In this document: piece by piece, positions 7,241 through 16,773 of the stretch
Layout of the letters: each line of letters opens with the position of its first letter
Position numbering within the stretch: position 1 is the first letter of the stretch
From: a bacterium
GTDB taxonomy: Bacteria > Sumerlaeota > Sumerlaeia > SLMS01
NCBI GenBank assembly: GCA_016125005.1
Contig: WGMQ01000014.1
Coordinates: forward strand, 1-58,103
Direction: 5' to 3'
Length of the DNA: 58,103 nt
Notes under the pieces: model-generated
Seen by the model: only the letters and a program-made list of their open reading frames with translations
What the model was told of the DNA's origin: nothing
Databases searched by the model: none
Made by a program: the position numbers and the translations under genes

Positions 7241-8577
7241 CAGCGGCGACCTCCCGATGGATCCAGGCTGAAGATGGGGAGCAGCATCGCGATCACGATG
7301 AAGCCGACGATGATGCCCATCGCCACGATGATGAGCGGCTCGATGAGCGATGTGAGCGTGCGAACGGTGCGCTCGACCTGCGTCTCGTAGGATTCGCTGA
7401 CGCGAATGAGCACTTCGGGGAGGCGGCCGGTTTCCTCGCCGATGGCGATCATGTTCACGGCGAGTGCAGGAAAGATGGCGCTGTTGCGCATGGGCTCGGC
7501 CAGCGGGGCGCCCTGCGTGATGCGTTCGACCAGGCCGTTGACCTCGCCTCGCATGACCTCGTTGCTGACCACCTCGCGCACGATGTCGAGCGCCGTCAGG
7601 ATCGACACGCCGTTCTTGAGCAGCGACCCGAGCGTGCGGGCGAAGCGGGCCACCTCGCGCTTGCGCACCACCTCGTTCATGAGCGGGATGCGAAGCTGCG
7701 TGCGATGCCACCAGGCGCGCCCGTCCGGCGTGCTGGTGTACTGCCAGAATCCACCCACGACAGCCACGAGCACGATCAGGATCGCCCACCAGTAGCCCTG
7801 CACGATCTTGCTCATCTGGATGAGCAGGATCGTGATGGCGGGGAGCGTTTGGCCAAGCTGGTCGAAGGTGGCGGTGATCTTGGGGATGACGAAGCCGAAC
7901 ATGACGGCCACCGCGGCGGAACCGGCGATGATCATGACCACCGGATAGGCGAGCGCCGACTTGATCTTGCCGCGGAGTTGCTCCTCCTGCTCCGAGAAGT
8001 CGGCGAGGCGCTCCAGCACGTTGTCCAACATGCCGCCGGCCTCGCCCGAGCGCACCATGGCGACGTAGAGCTTCGAGAAGACCTCCGGGTGCTTAGCGAG
8101 TGCGTCGGCAAAGGTGGAGCCGGTCTGCACGTCATCGAGGGTCTGGGTGATGACCGCCTGGAGGCGTTCGTTGGGAATCTGCCGGATGAGCAGGCTGAGG
8201 GCCTTGACCAGCGGAATGCCCGAGCCGATCAGGTCGGCGAGCTGGCGGTTGAAGGCGGCAACATCCGACATGGTGATGCGGCCGCGGCGCATGCGAGGGG
8301 CCGCCTGGGCCGCGGGGGCGGTGACTGCCCCGCCGATGTTCTTGGTAATCTCGTTGGGCTTCCGCACCTCGCGGGAGCGGCTGTTCATGGTCGGGGCGTT
8401 GTTGACGGCGGCGACCGTTGCCTTGGCCGCGGCGGCCTTGGTGGTCACCTCGATCTTGACGGGAAAGTAGCCCATCTGCTGGAGGCGTGTGACCACGGCG
8501 GGACGACCGTCCGCGTCGATGGTGCCTTCCACGCGGGAACCCTTCTTGTCCTTGGCAACGTAGGCGAAAGTCGGCAT
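7240..8577 (-). CDS. gspF: Type II secretion inner-membrane platform protein GspF
   Basis: 445 residues. The N-terminus MPTFAYVAKDKKGSRVEGTI is the classic GspF/PilC start. A low-complexity Ala/Thr/Asn linker (~45-95) precedes the first T2SSF helical domain (LIGSGIPLVKALSLL, YVAMVRSGEAGGMLDNVLER), a membrane helix and a second T2SSF domain (TLGSLLKNGVSILTALDIV, MIAIGEETGRLPEVLIRVSE). Two C-terminal membrane helices include IEPLIIVAMGIIVGFIVIAM. GspF is the polytopic core that couples the GspE ATPase to pseudopilus growth. It starts 4 bp after gspE and overlaps gspH by one base. Confidence 0.95.
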   Translation of the reverse strand: MPTFAYVAKDKKGSRVEGTIDADGRPAVVTRLQQMGYFPVKIEVTTKAAAAKATVAAVNNAPTMNSRSREVRKPNEITKNIGGAVTAPAAQAAPRMRRGRITMSDVAAFNRQLADLIGSGIPLVKALSLLIRQIPNERLQAVITQTLDDVQTGSTFADALAKHPEVFSKLYVAMVRSGEAGGMLDNVLERLADFSEQEEQLRGKIKSALAYPVVMIIAGSAAVAVMFGFVIPKITATFDQLGQTLPAITILLIQMSKIVQGYWWAILIVLVAVVGGFWQYTSTPDGRAWWHRTQLRIPLMNEVVRKREVARFARTLGSLLKNGVSILTALDIVREVVSNEVMRGEVNGLVERITQGAPLAEPMRNSAIFPALAVNMIAIGEETGRLPEVLIRVSESYETQVERTVRTLTSLIEPLIIVAMGIIVGFIVIAMLLPIFSLDPSGGRR

Positions 8578-8581
8578 GGCG

Positions 8582-10339
8582 TCAGCCCGTCGAGCCCGAG
8601 GACAGCTCGATCCCCGAGTCCATGTTGAATTCGTCCTCCATGGTCACGCGGAGCACTTCCTCCGCCGTGGTCATGCCGGTCTTGATCTTCGCCCAGCCGT
8701 CGAAGCGAATCGGCTCCATGCCGTTGGCGATGGCCGTCGCTTTGATGTCGCTGGCCGAGGCATTCGCCACGATCTTGCGGCGCACCGACTCGTTGACCTT
8801 CACCATCTCGTGGAGCGCCGTTCGGCCCGAGTAGCCCGTGCCGCGACACTGCTCGCAACCGACCGGCTTCCACAGGGTCACCGTCGCCGGGTCGTCCTTC
8901 GTCATGTTCACCTGGCGGAGCAGGTCGGGATCGACCGCCGTCTTGGCGCGGCAAACCGGGCAGAGCACGCGCACGAGGCGCTGCGCCACCACGCCTTCCA
9001 CCGAAGACGCGATGAGGAACGAGTCCACGCCCATGTCGTTCAGACGCGTGAACGCACCCGAGGCGTCGTTCGTGTGCAACGTCGAGAACACCAAGTGACC
9101 CGTCATGGCGGTCGCGATGGTGATCTTCGCCGTTTCCGGATCGCGGGTTTCACCCACCATGATGACGTCCGGGTCGAGACGCAGGGTGCTTCGCAGCACG
9201 CGGGCAAAGGTGAGGTCGATGGCGGCATTGACCTGAATCTGGGTCGTCCCCGGGATGCGGTATTCGATCGGGTCCTCAATCGTGATGATCTTGCGATCGA
9301 TGGAGTTGATTTCGGAAAGGGCCGCGTAAAGCGTCGTCGACTTGCCCGAGCCCGTCGGCCCCGTGACGAAGATGATGCCGTAGGGCTTCTGGATCATCTG
9401 GCGCATGAGCGACTTGTGGCGCTCGCTGAAGCCGAGTCTTTCCAGCGTGGTCAGCGTCGAGGTGCGGCTCAGGATACGAATCGCCACCGACTCGCCGTAG
9501 GGAGTCGGCACCGTGGCCACACGAAGGTCGAACTCCTTGTCGCCCATCTTGATCTTGATCTTGCCGTCCTGCGGAAGACGACGCTCGGCGATGTTCAGGT
9601 CCGCCATGATCTTGAAGCGGGAGATGATCGCCGCCTGGTACTTCTTGATGGCCGGGGGAATCGGCGCCTCGTAGAGCATGCCGTCGATGCGGTAGCGAAT
9701 GCGCAGCTCCTTGTCCATCGGCTCCACGTGGATGTCGGTGGCGCGGTCGCGCATCGCCTCCTGGATAAGCTGGTTCACGAACTTGACGATGGTGGCGTCG
9801 GCCGCCATCTCGTCGATGTCGAAGTTATCCGAAAGGTTGATCTCCGCTTCCTGGACGCCGCCGATGTCGGATTCCTCGTTCAGGTGCTGCATGACGGCGC
9901 TGCCGATGCCGTAGAGGCGATTGTAGGCCTTCTCGATCTCGGACTTACTCGCCACCACCAGGTCGATTTCCAGCTCCAGCACGCGACGCAACTCGTCGAG
10001 CATGTACATATCGTGCGGATCGCTGGAGGCAATCGTCAGGACGTCCCCGGCCAGTTCGAGCGGGACGATGCCATAGTGCTCGGCCACCTTGGGTTGCACC
10101 AGCCGGACCGCATCCGCATCGGGCTTGAGGTCGCCCAGCTTGCGATAGGGGAGGTGCATGGCCCGCGCGACCCCCTGAAGCAGGTCCTCCTCGCTGATGA
10201 GCGAGTGCTTGAGCAGCACCTGCTCAAGACGGTCGCCACTGGACTGGCAATCGCGCAGGGCGCTGTCGAGGCTGTCGGGATCGAGCTTGCCAAGTTCCAT
10301 GAGCGCCTTGGCGAGTTCGGTTTCGGTGGACGGTATCAT
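8582..10339 (-). CDS. gspE: Type II secretion assembly ATPase GspE/PilB
   Basis: 585 residues from ATG 10337-10339. An N-terminal GspE domain (~1-150; SLISEEDLLQGVARAMHLPY) is followed by the AAA-like core: Walker A GPTGSGKSTTLYAAL with Lys333, Asp box ITIEDPIEYRIPGTTQIQVN, Walker B LRLDPDVIMVGETRD and His box TGHLVFSTLHTNDASGAFTR. A four-cysteine zinc site (CPVC ~458, CEQC ~494) is characteristic of GspE/PilB and absent from PilT. It powers pseudopilus extension on the cytoplasmic face. First gene of the nine-gene minus-strand operon, with ~230 bp separating it from the divergent permease gene. Longer in-frame starts exist but precede the conserved N-terminal domain. Confidence 0.95.
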   Translation of the reverse strand: MIPSTETELAKALMELGKLDPDSLDSALRDCQSSGDRLEQVLLKHSLISEEDLLQGVARAMHLPYRKLGDLKPDADAVRLVQPKVAEHYGIVPLELAGDVLTIASSDPHDMYMLDELRRVLELEIDLVVASKSEIEKAYNRLYGIGSAVMQHLNEESDIGGVQEAEINLSDNFDIDEMAADATIVKFVNQLIQEAMRDRATDIHVEPMDKELRIRYRIDGMLYEAPIPPAIKKYQAAIISRFKIMADLNIAERRLPQDGKIKIKMGDKEFDLRVATVPTPYGESVAIRILSRTSTLTTLERLGFSERHKSLMRQMIQKPYGIIFVTGPTGSGKSTTLYAALSEINSIDRKIITIEDPIEYRIPGTTQIQVNAAIDLTFARVLRSTLRLDPDVIMVGETRDPETAKITIATAMTGHLVFSTLHTNDASGAFTRLNDMGVDSFLIASSVEGVVAQRLVRVLCPVCRAKTAVDPDLLRQVNMTKDDPATVTLWKPVGCEQCRGTGYSGRTALHEMVKVNESVRRKIVANASASDIKATAIANGMEPIRFDGWAKIKTGMTTAEEVLRVTMEDEFNMDSGIELSSGSTG

Positions 10340-10570
10340 GTCGGTGACGGTCACTCCAGGGCCATTGAGAGGGCAGGATCGCGGTTGCCGAATCGCAAAA
10401 CAACGGTTCGGAGCATCCGAGCAGCCCCCGAGCCTTGCAAGGACAGTGTAGGGAGCAACAGGAGAGCCAACTTGGGACGGTTCCGGAATCTGCCGGTTGA
10501 CCCAGCACGGGGCGCCGGGATGTCCTGCGGGGGCGTGAATGATCCCACGACCGATTGCGGACTCTCCCCG

Positions 10571-11410
10571 ATGAACGACGCCGAGAAGGCACTGCCGGAA
10601 ACGGTCATCAGCTCCAAGCCCCAACTTCAGCTCCTGCTCGCGATCCGCGAGATGGTGGCCTACCGCGAGCTGTTCCTGGCCTTTGTGGCGCGCGACATCA
10701 AGGTGCGGTACAAGCAGACGGCCCTGGGCGTCATCTGGGTGCTGATCCAGCCGCTGCTCATGAGCGGTGTCTTTGCGCTCCTGTTTCGGCGGCTTGGCGC
10801 CATGCCCAACCAGACTTCCTTCGACGCCACGCTGTTCTTCCTCGCCGGGATGGTGCCGTGGACGACTTTTGCCACGGGCGTGACCCACGCTTCCGCCAGC
10901 CTTGAATCGAGCGCGAACCTGGTCAGCAAGGTCTACTTTCCCCGAATGGTCGTTCCCGGCGCCTACATCGCCGGGTCGACGCTGGACTACCTGATTGCCT
11001 GCTCGATGTTGATCGTCATGTCGCTGGTCGCGGGCAAGTTCGGGATCGGCTTCATCCTCATGCTGCCGTTGCTGCTGCTCATCCAGCTTTGCTTTGCCTG
11101 GGGCCTCGGTGTGGCCTTGGCGGCGCTGAACGCCCAGTATCGCGACGTCAAGTACGCCGTCCCGTTCCTGCTCACGATGGGAATGTTCGTGACGGTGCTG
11201 ATCCCGCGCGAGTCATGGGGAGAGTCGATGTCGTTCGTCATGGGGCTGAATCCCATGAGCGTCGTCGTGGAGACAAACCGCGCGGTGCTTTCCGGCGGAT
11301 CGGTGGATGTGCTGGGACTCGCGAGGGCGGCCGCGATCGCGGTCGTGTGCGCACTCGTGGGATCGACATTCTTCCGCTCGCGGGAAGCGAAGCTGGTCGA
11401 TATCCTCTAA
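10571..11410 (+). CDS. ABC-2 polysaccharide exporter permease (Wzm/KpsM-like)
   Basis: 279 residues. The N-terminal amphipathic segment REMVAYRELFLAFVARDIKV and KQTALGVIWVLIQPLLMSGV are the strong signature of O-antigen/capsule exporter permeases. About six membrane helices follow, with LFFLAGMVPWTTFATGVTHA, ASLESSANLVSKVYFPRMVV and LNAQYRDVKYAVPFLLTMGM, all typical. It should pair with the Wzt-like ATPase at 15297-16670 to export lipid-linked polysaccharide across the inner membrane. Unusually it is not in the Wzt operon: it reads the other way and its stop overlaps the end of the last glycosyltransferase gene (11407-11410). ATG 10571 is preferred; an in-frame ATG near 10519 would add 17 residues and neither has a strong ribosome-binding site. 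Confidence 0.9.
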   Translation: MNDAEKALPETVISSKPQLQLLLAIREMVAYRELFLAFVARDIKVRYKQTALGVIWVLIQPLLMSGVFALLFRRLGAMPNQTSFDATLFFLAGMVPWTTFATGVTHASASLESSANLVSKVYFPRMVVPGAYIAGSTLDYLIACSMLIVMSLVAGKFGIGFILMLPLLLLIQLCFAWGLGVALAALNAQYRDVKYAVPFLLTMGMFVTVLIPRESWGESMSFVMGLNPMSVVVETNRAVLSGGSVDVLGLARAAAIAVVCALVGSTFFRSREAKLVDIL

Positions 11411-12315
11411 CCGTGAAGCCGCCGCCAGACCCATCCCCAGAATCGGATGCGGTCGCGGAGCACCTCGAAGACATAGTTCTGCCAATAGGGCATGGCGCGC
11501 CGGTCGCGGAGGAGATACTCCACGGGCACGAGCAGCAGCCGCACGATCTGCTTGAGCAATGCCACCGCCGTCAGCGGACGCCGCACCGCGTCGACGTCGT
11601 CGCGGTGCCACCCATCGAGCCACGCCCGCCGTATCCAATACTTCAGCGGGAACTTGTAGGCGGGGACGAGATGGTCGATTTCCATCTCGGGAACGTAGAT
11701 CGAGCAGTAACCGGGCACGGTGGCGCGGAGCTTCTGCTGCAAGGCGGTTTCCTCGCCCACGCCGACCTTGCCGCCGGACATGCCGACGTCCGTAGGGAAC
11801 CCACCTGCGTCCCGAATCAGACTGACCCGCAGCGCCATGTTCCCGCCGCAGGCGGACCTCTCGGGCGGGAAAGGCCCGGGCTTCAGGTCGAACAGGCTCG
11901 ATCCGTACTCGTCCTTGAACCAGCGCGGTTGCTGCTCCAGATAGAAGGGCCCATACGGTCCGCCAAAGACGTCCGGGTGATGCGCCGCGATGGTCGCGCG
12001 AATGACCGCTATCCAGTCGCGACAGGGCTTCGCATCGTCGTCGAGGAAGACGATATATTCGGTGGAGCACTCCGCGGTGGCGCGGTTGCGGGCGTGACTG
12101 AGGCCCTGCTTTTCCTCGCGAATGACCCGTAGGTTCAGCGCCTGCTCGAATCCGGCGGCCACCTCGGCTGTTCGGTCCCGGGAGTTGTTGTCGATCACTA
12201 GGATGGGAACGGAGCGGTCCCCGGCGAGGATCTCCGTAAGGCGTCCCAGGCACAGCGCGATTTCGCGCTCCCGATTGTAGGCACAAATCGCGACGGTGAA
12301 GCTGTCCGTGTTCAT
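11407..12315 (-). CDS. Family 2 glycosyltransferase
   Basis: 302 residues from ATG 12313-12315. A GT-A fold is visible: FTVAICAYNRE at the start, VIDNNSRDRT, GLSHARNRA and the metal-binding YIVFLDDDAKP (DxD-like). CGGNMALRVS and GVGEETALQQKLR then form the acceptor and catalytic region. The C-terminal third (PLKYWIRRAWLDGWHRDDVD, then hydrophobic helices) looks membrane-associating. It probably adds one sugar to the glycan exported by the Wzm/Wzt pair. It overlaps the preceding glycosyltransferase by 4 bp (12312-12315). Confidence 0.85.
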   Translation of the reverse strand: MNTDSFTVAICAYNREREIALCLGRLTEILAGDRSVPILVIDNNSRDRTAEVAAGFEQALNLRVIREEKQGLSHARNRATAECSTEYIVFLDDDAKPCRDWIAVIRATIAAHHPDVFGGPYGPFYLEQQPRWFKDEYGSSLFDLKPGPFPPERSACGGNMALRVSLIRDAGGFPTDVGMSGGKVGVGEETALQQKLRATVPGYCSIYVPEMEIDHLVPAYKFPLKYWIRRAWLDGWHRDDVDAVRRPLTAVALLKQIVRLLLVPVEYLLRDRRAMPYWQNYVFEVLRDRIRFWGWVWRRLHG

Positions 12316-13283
12316 GCGCGGATCCTGACTGCGGCCTTTGCAGCGAGCATCTGGGCCAGGCGAAGCGGCGAGCGCTGCCAGCGGGGAACGCAACGCGCGT
12401 AGGCGTTCCACACGGCTCGTGTGGCGAGGAAATCGGTGTCCTTCCATGCGGGCGCGCGCCGGGCCGCGACGGCCAGGCGGATGACGGCCTCGCCGACCGC
12501 TCGTCCTGCCGGAGGGGTGGACTCGAAACCGGAGAGCGCGCGATGCACCAAGGCGATGTCCTCCTTTTCCGCACCGGGAAACAGCGCGGGGCCGTGGCGC
12601 TCCAGCAGCTCGTGATGAAGCGCGGGCCAATCGCCGTGGCGTGACGCACCGATGCTCTCGCCATGCACGCGATAGTGAAGAAGGATGCGGGGGATGTTGG
12701 CGATGGGACCAACCGATGAGAGTCGCATCCAAAGATCGAAATCCTGTCCCATACTCATCGGGGAGTAATTGCCAGCCTCAAGCACCGCGTCGCGCCTCAG
12801 CAGCATCGCGGGGTGGACGAGCGGGTTCGTATAGACAAGCGAGAAGCGTAGATCCGCCGGCTCGGAGAAGCTCTGCTTCACCACATCCGTCTCTTCGCCC
12901 GCAGCGTTGATGACGCGAGCAAAGGCCCCGACTCCTACCAAGGATGGGCGACGCTCCGCTTCCGCCAATTGGAGGCCGATGCGCTGCGGCAGACAGAGAT
13001 CATCCCCGTCGATCCGGGCCAGCCACGGGGTCGTTGCACACGCAACCATCGCGGCCAGACACTCCCCAAGGGTCGTTCGCGGGTCGTCCGCAATGACCTC
13101 CCCGGGCAGTCGGCTGGGAATCCACGAGCGCAGGATCTCGCACGTGTCATCGGTCGATCCGTTGTCCCACGCCATGACGATGAAGTCCCGCCGCGTCTGG
13201 GCTTCCAGCGACTTCAGCGTGGCGGCGAGATAGCGCGCGGCATTCCGAACGGGAAGCAGGAATGTGACGATCGGGTCGGGCAT
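12312..13283 (-). CDS. Family 2 glycosyltransferase
   Basis: 323 residues from ATG 13281-13283. The GT-A core shows VTFLLPVRNAARYLAATLKS, FIVMAWDNGSTDDT and WLARIDGDDLCLPQR, where IDGDD is the metal/nucleotide-sugar binding motif. YSPMSMGQDFDLWMRLSSVG supplies the family's ED-like catalytic region (QDFDLW). The C-terminal ~90 residues are helical and Ala/Arg-rich. The gene starts 4 bp after the upstream GT4 gene. One exact octamer (12829-12836) encodes V-Y-T. The sugar specificity cannot be read from the sequence. Confidence 0.85.
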   Translation of the reverse strand: MPDPIVTFLLPVRNAARYLAATLKSLEAQTRRDFIVMAWDNGSTDDTCEILRSWIPSRLPGEVIADDPRTTLGECLAAMVACATTPWLARIDGDDLCLPQRIGLQLAEAERRPSLVGVGAFARVINAAGEETDVVKQSFSEPADLRFSLVYTNPLVHPAMLLRRDAVLEAGNYSPMSMGQDFDLWMRLSSVGPIANIPRILLHYRVHGESIGASRHGDWPALHHELLERHGPALFPGAEKEDIALVHRALSGFESTPPAGRAVGEAVIRLAVAARRAPAWKDTDFLATRAVWNAYARCVPRWQRSPLRLAQMLAAKAAVRIRA

Positions 13284-13287
13284 CGAG

Positions 13288-14391
13288 TTACCAGCCACGG
13301 GCGAGCGCATAGGCGGAACTTGCCTCGCGGCGGAGCCGTTGCAGCAACGGCCTTTGCGAACCGATCGCCAGAGCGCGCTGGTACAGCGGGAGATAGACCT
13401 CCGGCGCGGCAACTGCCTCCCAGCGATGCCTTGCCAGCACGGCCTCGCGTGCGGCTGCGCACAGGCTGCGGCGTTCTTCGGTTTCGCCCCGCCACACGCG
13501 AATTAGTTCTGGAATCCTCTCGATATAGTTCTCCTCCGTGACGATGAAGCCGTTCACGCCGTCTTCGATCAAGCCAATGACGCTGCCGACAGCCGTGCTG
13601 ATCGTCGGGACTCCACAGGCCATTGCCTCCATCACCGGGTAAGGCCCCCCCTCAATTCGGCTGAGGCACACATAGAAATCCAATCCCGCCATGAGGAGTG
13701 GCATTTGGTCGGCCGCCACGAATCCGGGACGGAACACGAAAGGGCGTATAGACGGAGGAAGATCTTCGTCTTTCCAACCGAAGGCCTTTGACTCATCGGG
13801 TCCGAAAAGGACCAACCGGAACTTTGGGCCATGCTCCTCCGCGAGCTTCTCGACCAGCTTCCAAGTAAGGTCGAAGCCCTTGCGATCATCCTCGTTGGAG
13901 GTCTTCTTCGCGGCGAGACCCACCAGCAGCGCGTCGGGTGGGAGTGCGGCACGGCGAAGCAATTCCTCTCGTCCAGCGGGATTCGGTCGGTACTGCTCCA
14001 CTTCCAGCCCATACAATGTCAGGCCGATGTCCATTCCTCCCGAGCCGGGCAACCCCCGTAGGATACTCTGGCATTGCTGGTTGGTCGTGACCAGCACGTC
14101 AGGAGGGAATGGCAAGGTGGCGAAGCGGGCTTTCATCGCAGTGCCCAGATGATGGCACGTCAGGACGGTCGGGCGACGGATGCGGGAACACAGGGGAAAG
14201 TATAGGTGAGGCGAAAGGTAGTGGAGCACATCAACTTCGGCTTCCAGCGATCGAAGGGAGCGCACTGATTCAGGTGCAGTGCCGAGCTTGAACGTGACTT
14301 GGCCGGATGGCTCCACCTGCTTTTGGATCTCTCGCGCGATGCGGCCGAGAATCCAATCCCCGAGATCGTAGAGGAGCGCTACCTTCGTCAC
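13288..14391 (-). CDS. Family 4 (GT-B) glycosyltransferase
   Basis: 367 residues with a GTG start at 14389-14391. N-terminal half: LYDLGDWILGRIAREIQKQV and DVLHYLSPHLYFPLC. C-terminal Rossmann domain: FRLVLFGPDESK, FVFRPGFVAADQMPLLMAGL and SRIEGGPYPVMEAMACGVPT. The E-x7-E style donor-site motif (EGGPYPVMEAMACG) is diagnostic of GT4. It sits between the FkbM-like gene (3-bp gap) and a GT2 gene (4-bp gap), so it belongs to the same glycan operon. An octamer copy at 13746-13753 encodes S-I-R with an ATA codon. Confidence 0.88.
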   Translation of the reverse strand: MTKVALLYDLGDWILGRIAREIQKQVEPSGQVTFKLGTAPESVRSLRSLEAEVDVLHYLSPHLYFPLCSRIRRPTVLTCHHLGTAMKARFATLPFPPDVLVTTNQQCQSILRGLPGSGGMDIGLTLYGLEVEQYRPNPAGREELLRRAALPPDALLVGLAAKKTSNEDDRKGFDLTWKLVEKLAEEHGPKFRLVLFGPDESKAFGWKDEDLPPSIRPFVFRPGFVAADQMPLLMAGLDFYVCLSRIEGGPYPVMEAMACGVPTISTAVGSVIGLIEDGVNGFIVTEENYIERIPELIRVWRGETEERRSLCAAAREAVLARHRWEAVAAPEVYLPLYQRALAIGSQRPLLQRLRREASSAYALARGW

Positions 14392-14394
14392 TTG

Positions 14395-15300
14395 TCACAG
14401 GTCCTGGATTGGAAGGTGTTGGATCAACCCCCATTGATAGTTCCAGTCGTTGCGCGGCTGGACGAAGTTCTCTCGAAATGGCGTCGGCCTGATGTTCCGG
14501 AGGAACTCAGGATCGAACCTGTCGGTTTTGGCGAAGAACGCGTTCACACCTTTGGACTCCACGCCAAGGAACGTATAGCCATGAGCCTCGAAGAGCCGCC
14601 GCCACCCCTGGACGGACACGCCGTAGTAAACACCGCTTTCGTGAATCTTCATCCGGTCGAAGTTCTCGCGGAATGCAACGGTGCAGGCCCTTTCGGGACC
14701 GAAGGCGGAATTGTATTCGGCCACGATGATGCCGGGTCGAAAGCCCTTATCGAAAAGAGCCTTCGCGACGTAATAGTCAATGCTGTCTATATCGAGTGAG
14801 AACACGTCCGGCGTCAGCGAACGGAGCATTGAGATCACGCGGTCGATGTTGTCGGGGCCCACATAAAGATTCAGGAATCGCAGGCCGAGATTCTTCCCAG
14901 CATAGGCGATCTCGGCGGCTTTCACATGACGCGCCTGCCCCTCAACCATCAGGCCGTTGAACTGCTTCGCCACTGCCAGAAACGCAGAGCAGTTCTCCAT
15001 TCCATTGGAAGCGCCAATTTCAAGAAATTCCCGACGCGGGTCTTGTAGACGGCTGCACAGATAGTCGAGCACACCGTCCTCGCCGTTCTGGCTGAATCCG
15101 GAGAACTCCCAGGTCTCGAGCCGCGTCGGATCGATGACACGCGTGGCTGCATTGGCGGCTGCCCGCGCCAGGGAGAAGGTCTGTCGCGCCAGAAGCTGAT
15201 GCCGCACCCACGGCTCGCTTCGCTCTGTCAGGGGAAGCCCCCCAACCAGGAAGCGTAGGAATGCGGCGCGAATGGCAAAGGCTACTTTCTTCAAGCTCAT
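14395..15300 (-). CDS. FkbM-like methyltransferase-fold protein of the glycan cluster
   Basis: 301 residues from ATG 15298-15300. The central part has FSGFSQNGEDGVLDYLCSRL, then REFLEIGASNGMENCSAFLA, which fits a Rossmann motif I (E-I-G-x-x-x-G). DVFSLDIDSIDYYVAKAL and PGIIVAEYNSAFGPE follow. Proteins with SQNGEDG and EIGxxNGxEN are common in O-antigen and capsule clusters and are annotated as FkbM-family or hypothetical. A SAM-dependent O-methylation of a sugar or terminal cap is plausible; the substrate is unknown. It overlaps the wzt-like gene by 4 bp (15297-15300). Confidence 0.7.
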   Translation of the reverse strand: MSLKKVAFAIRAAFLRFLVGGLPLTERSEPWVRHQLLARQTFSLARAAANAATRVIDPTRLETWEFSGFSQNGEDGVLDYLCSRLQDPRREFLEIGASNGMENCSAFLAVAKQFNGLMVEGQARHVKAAEIAYAGKNLGLRFLNLYVGPDNIDRVISMLRSLTPDVFSLDIDSIDYYVAKALFDKGFRPGIIVAEYNSAFGPERACTVAFRENFDRMKIHESGVYYGVSVQGWRRLFEAHGYTFLGVESKGVNAFFAKTDRFDPEFLRNIRPTPFRENFVQPRNDWNYQWGLIQHLPIQDL

Positions 15301-16670
15301 CCGCGCGGCTCCCTGGCTTCGATCTCTGAAACTTCCCATCGGCATTCGTGAAAGACGGTCCCGAGCGATGGATCTGGCGGACGACCCGTTCCGAAGACGT
15401 CCGCCGGATAGATCTGGAACGAGGTCGCTTCGCGGACGAAATCCAACTCCCCGCTCGCAGTGGCAGCATGGAGGTTGATGACCCATGTGCGCGAGATGAG
15501 ACTCAATCGCGGAATGGTACAAACGATCCGGCCCCGGGGGGGAGCCACCTTCCACGCCTCTGGATCCTGCACAACCTTGGAAAAGCTGGTGATCCTCTGT
15601 CCGTACTCGTCACTGACGGAAATCCCAATCCGAAGGTCGGGGATTGCTTCATCGTTGTCATAGGTGAGGACGATGGTGAGTCCCTCGCCCATCTGAATCG
15701 TGGATCCGGGAGGACCGGAGGGAATCAGCTCCATGGACGTAAAGAATGGCTTTGCCGTGCCGGGGCGCCCCGGGTGGTTGCGCAAGTCCACCGAGTACTG
15801 ATCATCAAGGCTCTCACGCTTGGTGGCCAACTCGACAGCCTGCTGCACATCGCCGTCAAACACCGCGGTCCCCTGCTTGAGCACGACCCCACGACGGCAG
15901 AGATTCAGCACGGCGGGCATATTGTGACTGACGAATAGCACGGTCCGCCCGTCCCCCGCCACGTCCTGCATCTTGCCGAGACACTTCTTCTGGAACTCCA
16001 TGTCGCCAACGGCCAGCACTTCGTCAACGACCAGGATGTCGGTCCTCAGGTGGGCGGCCACGGCAAAGGCCAGTCGCACATACATGCCCGAGGAGTAGCG
16101 CTTGACGGGGGTGTCGAGGAACCGCTCCACCCCGGCGAAATCCACGATGGCATCGAAGGCCGTGTCGATCTCGGAGCGCGTCATGCCGAGGATGGCGCCG
16201 TTGAGATAGATGTTCTCGCGCCCGCTCAGCTCGCGATGAAAACCGGTGCCGACCTCCAGCAGGCTGGCGAGTCGACCGCGGTAGCGAATGGTGCCTTCGG
16301 TAGGAGGCGTGATGCGGCTCAGCAGCTTCAGCATGGTGCTCTTGCCGGCGCCATTGCGACCGATGATCCCCAGCGTCTCACCGCGCTTCAGTTCAAGGTC
16401 CACGCCACGCAGCGCCCAGAAACCGTTGTTGGCCGAGGTCCGCCCACCGCCGGCAAGTCGACCGGCGGCGCCCTTTATCCATGCGGAAATGTCCTCGCGA
16501 ATACTACTGTTTAACGAAACGGTTTCTCCCAAACGGTAGTGCTTGCCAAGGTTCTCGAGGCGAATCGACCAAGGCGCGGCGGCGCGGGTGCCGGGGGTGG
16601 TGTCGGCTTCTCGGACAATCGCGGGGGGGGGCGCACTCCCAATCTGGGCTGGGGGGGTGATTGGCGTCAA
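15297..16670 (-). CDS. Polysaccharide exporter ABC ATPase with Wzt-like C-terminal domain
   Basis: 457 residues. The ATPase (~35-290) has Walker A GIIGRNGAGKSTMLKLLSRI, the Wzt/KpsT-specific LASLLEVGTGFHRELSGREN, signature KRYSSGMYVRLAFAVAAHL, Walker B TDILVVDEVLAVGD and switch FVSHNM. Residues ~300-457 form a beta-rich domain (TIVLTYDNDEAIPDLRIGIS) like the Wzt carbohydrate-binding domain that recognises the terminally modified O-chain. This fits the neighbouring FkbM-like gene, since terminal methylation is a known export signal in Wzt systems. The start is TTG and uncertain: the first ~34 residues are Pro/Ala-rich and could be shorter or longer. Confidence 0.9.
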   Translation of the reverse strand: MTPITPPAQIGSAPPPAIVREADTTPGTRAAAPWSIRLENLGKHYRLGETVSLNSSIREDISAWIKGAAGRLAGGGRTSANNGFWALRGVDLELKRGETLGIIGRNGAGKSTMLKLLSRITPPTEGTIRYRGRLASLLEVGTGFHRELSGRENIYLNGAILGMTRSEIDTAFDAIVDFAGVERFLDTPVKRYSSGMYVRLAFAVAAHLRTDILVVDEVLAVGDMEFQKKCLGKMQDVAGDGRTVLFVSHNMPAVLNLCRRGVVLKQGTAVFDGDVQQAVELATKRESLDDQYSVDLRNHPGRPGTAKPFFTSMELIPSGPPGSTIQMGEGLTIVLTYDNDEAIPDLRIGISVSDEYGQRITSFSKVVQDPEAWKVAPPRGRIVCTIPRLSLISRTWVINLHAATASGELDFVREATSFQIYPADVFGTGRPPDPSLGTVFHECRWEVSEIEAREPRG

Positions 16671-16773
16671 CGGGGGCTCACCTTGAAGGCTGGGTTGGCG
16701 CGGGTTGGCAATTGAAGGCCCGGGTACTGAAGGGCCAGAAACCGCCGCCGTTGCTGGTCGGTCAACAGGAGAT

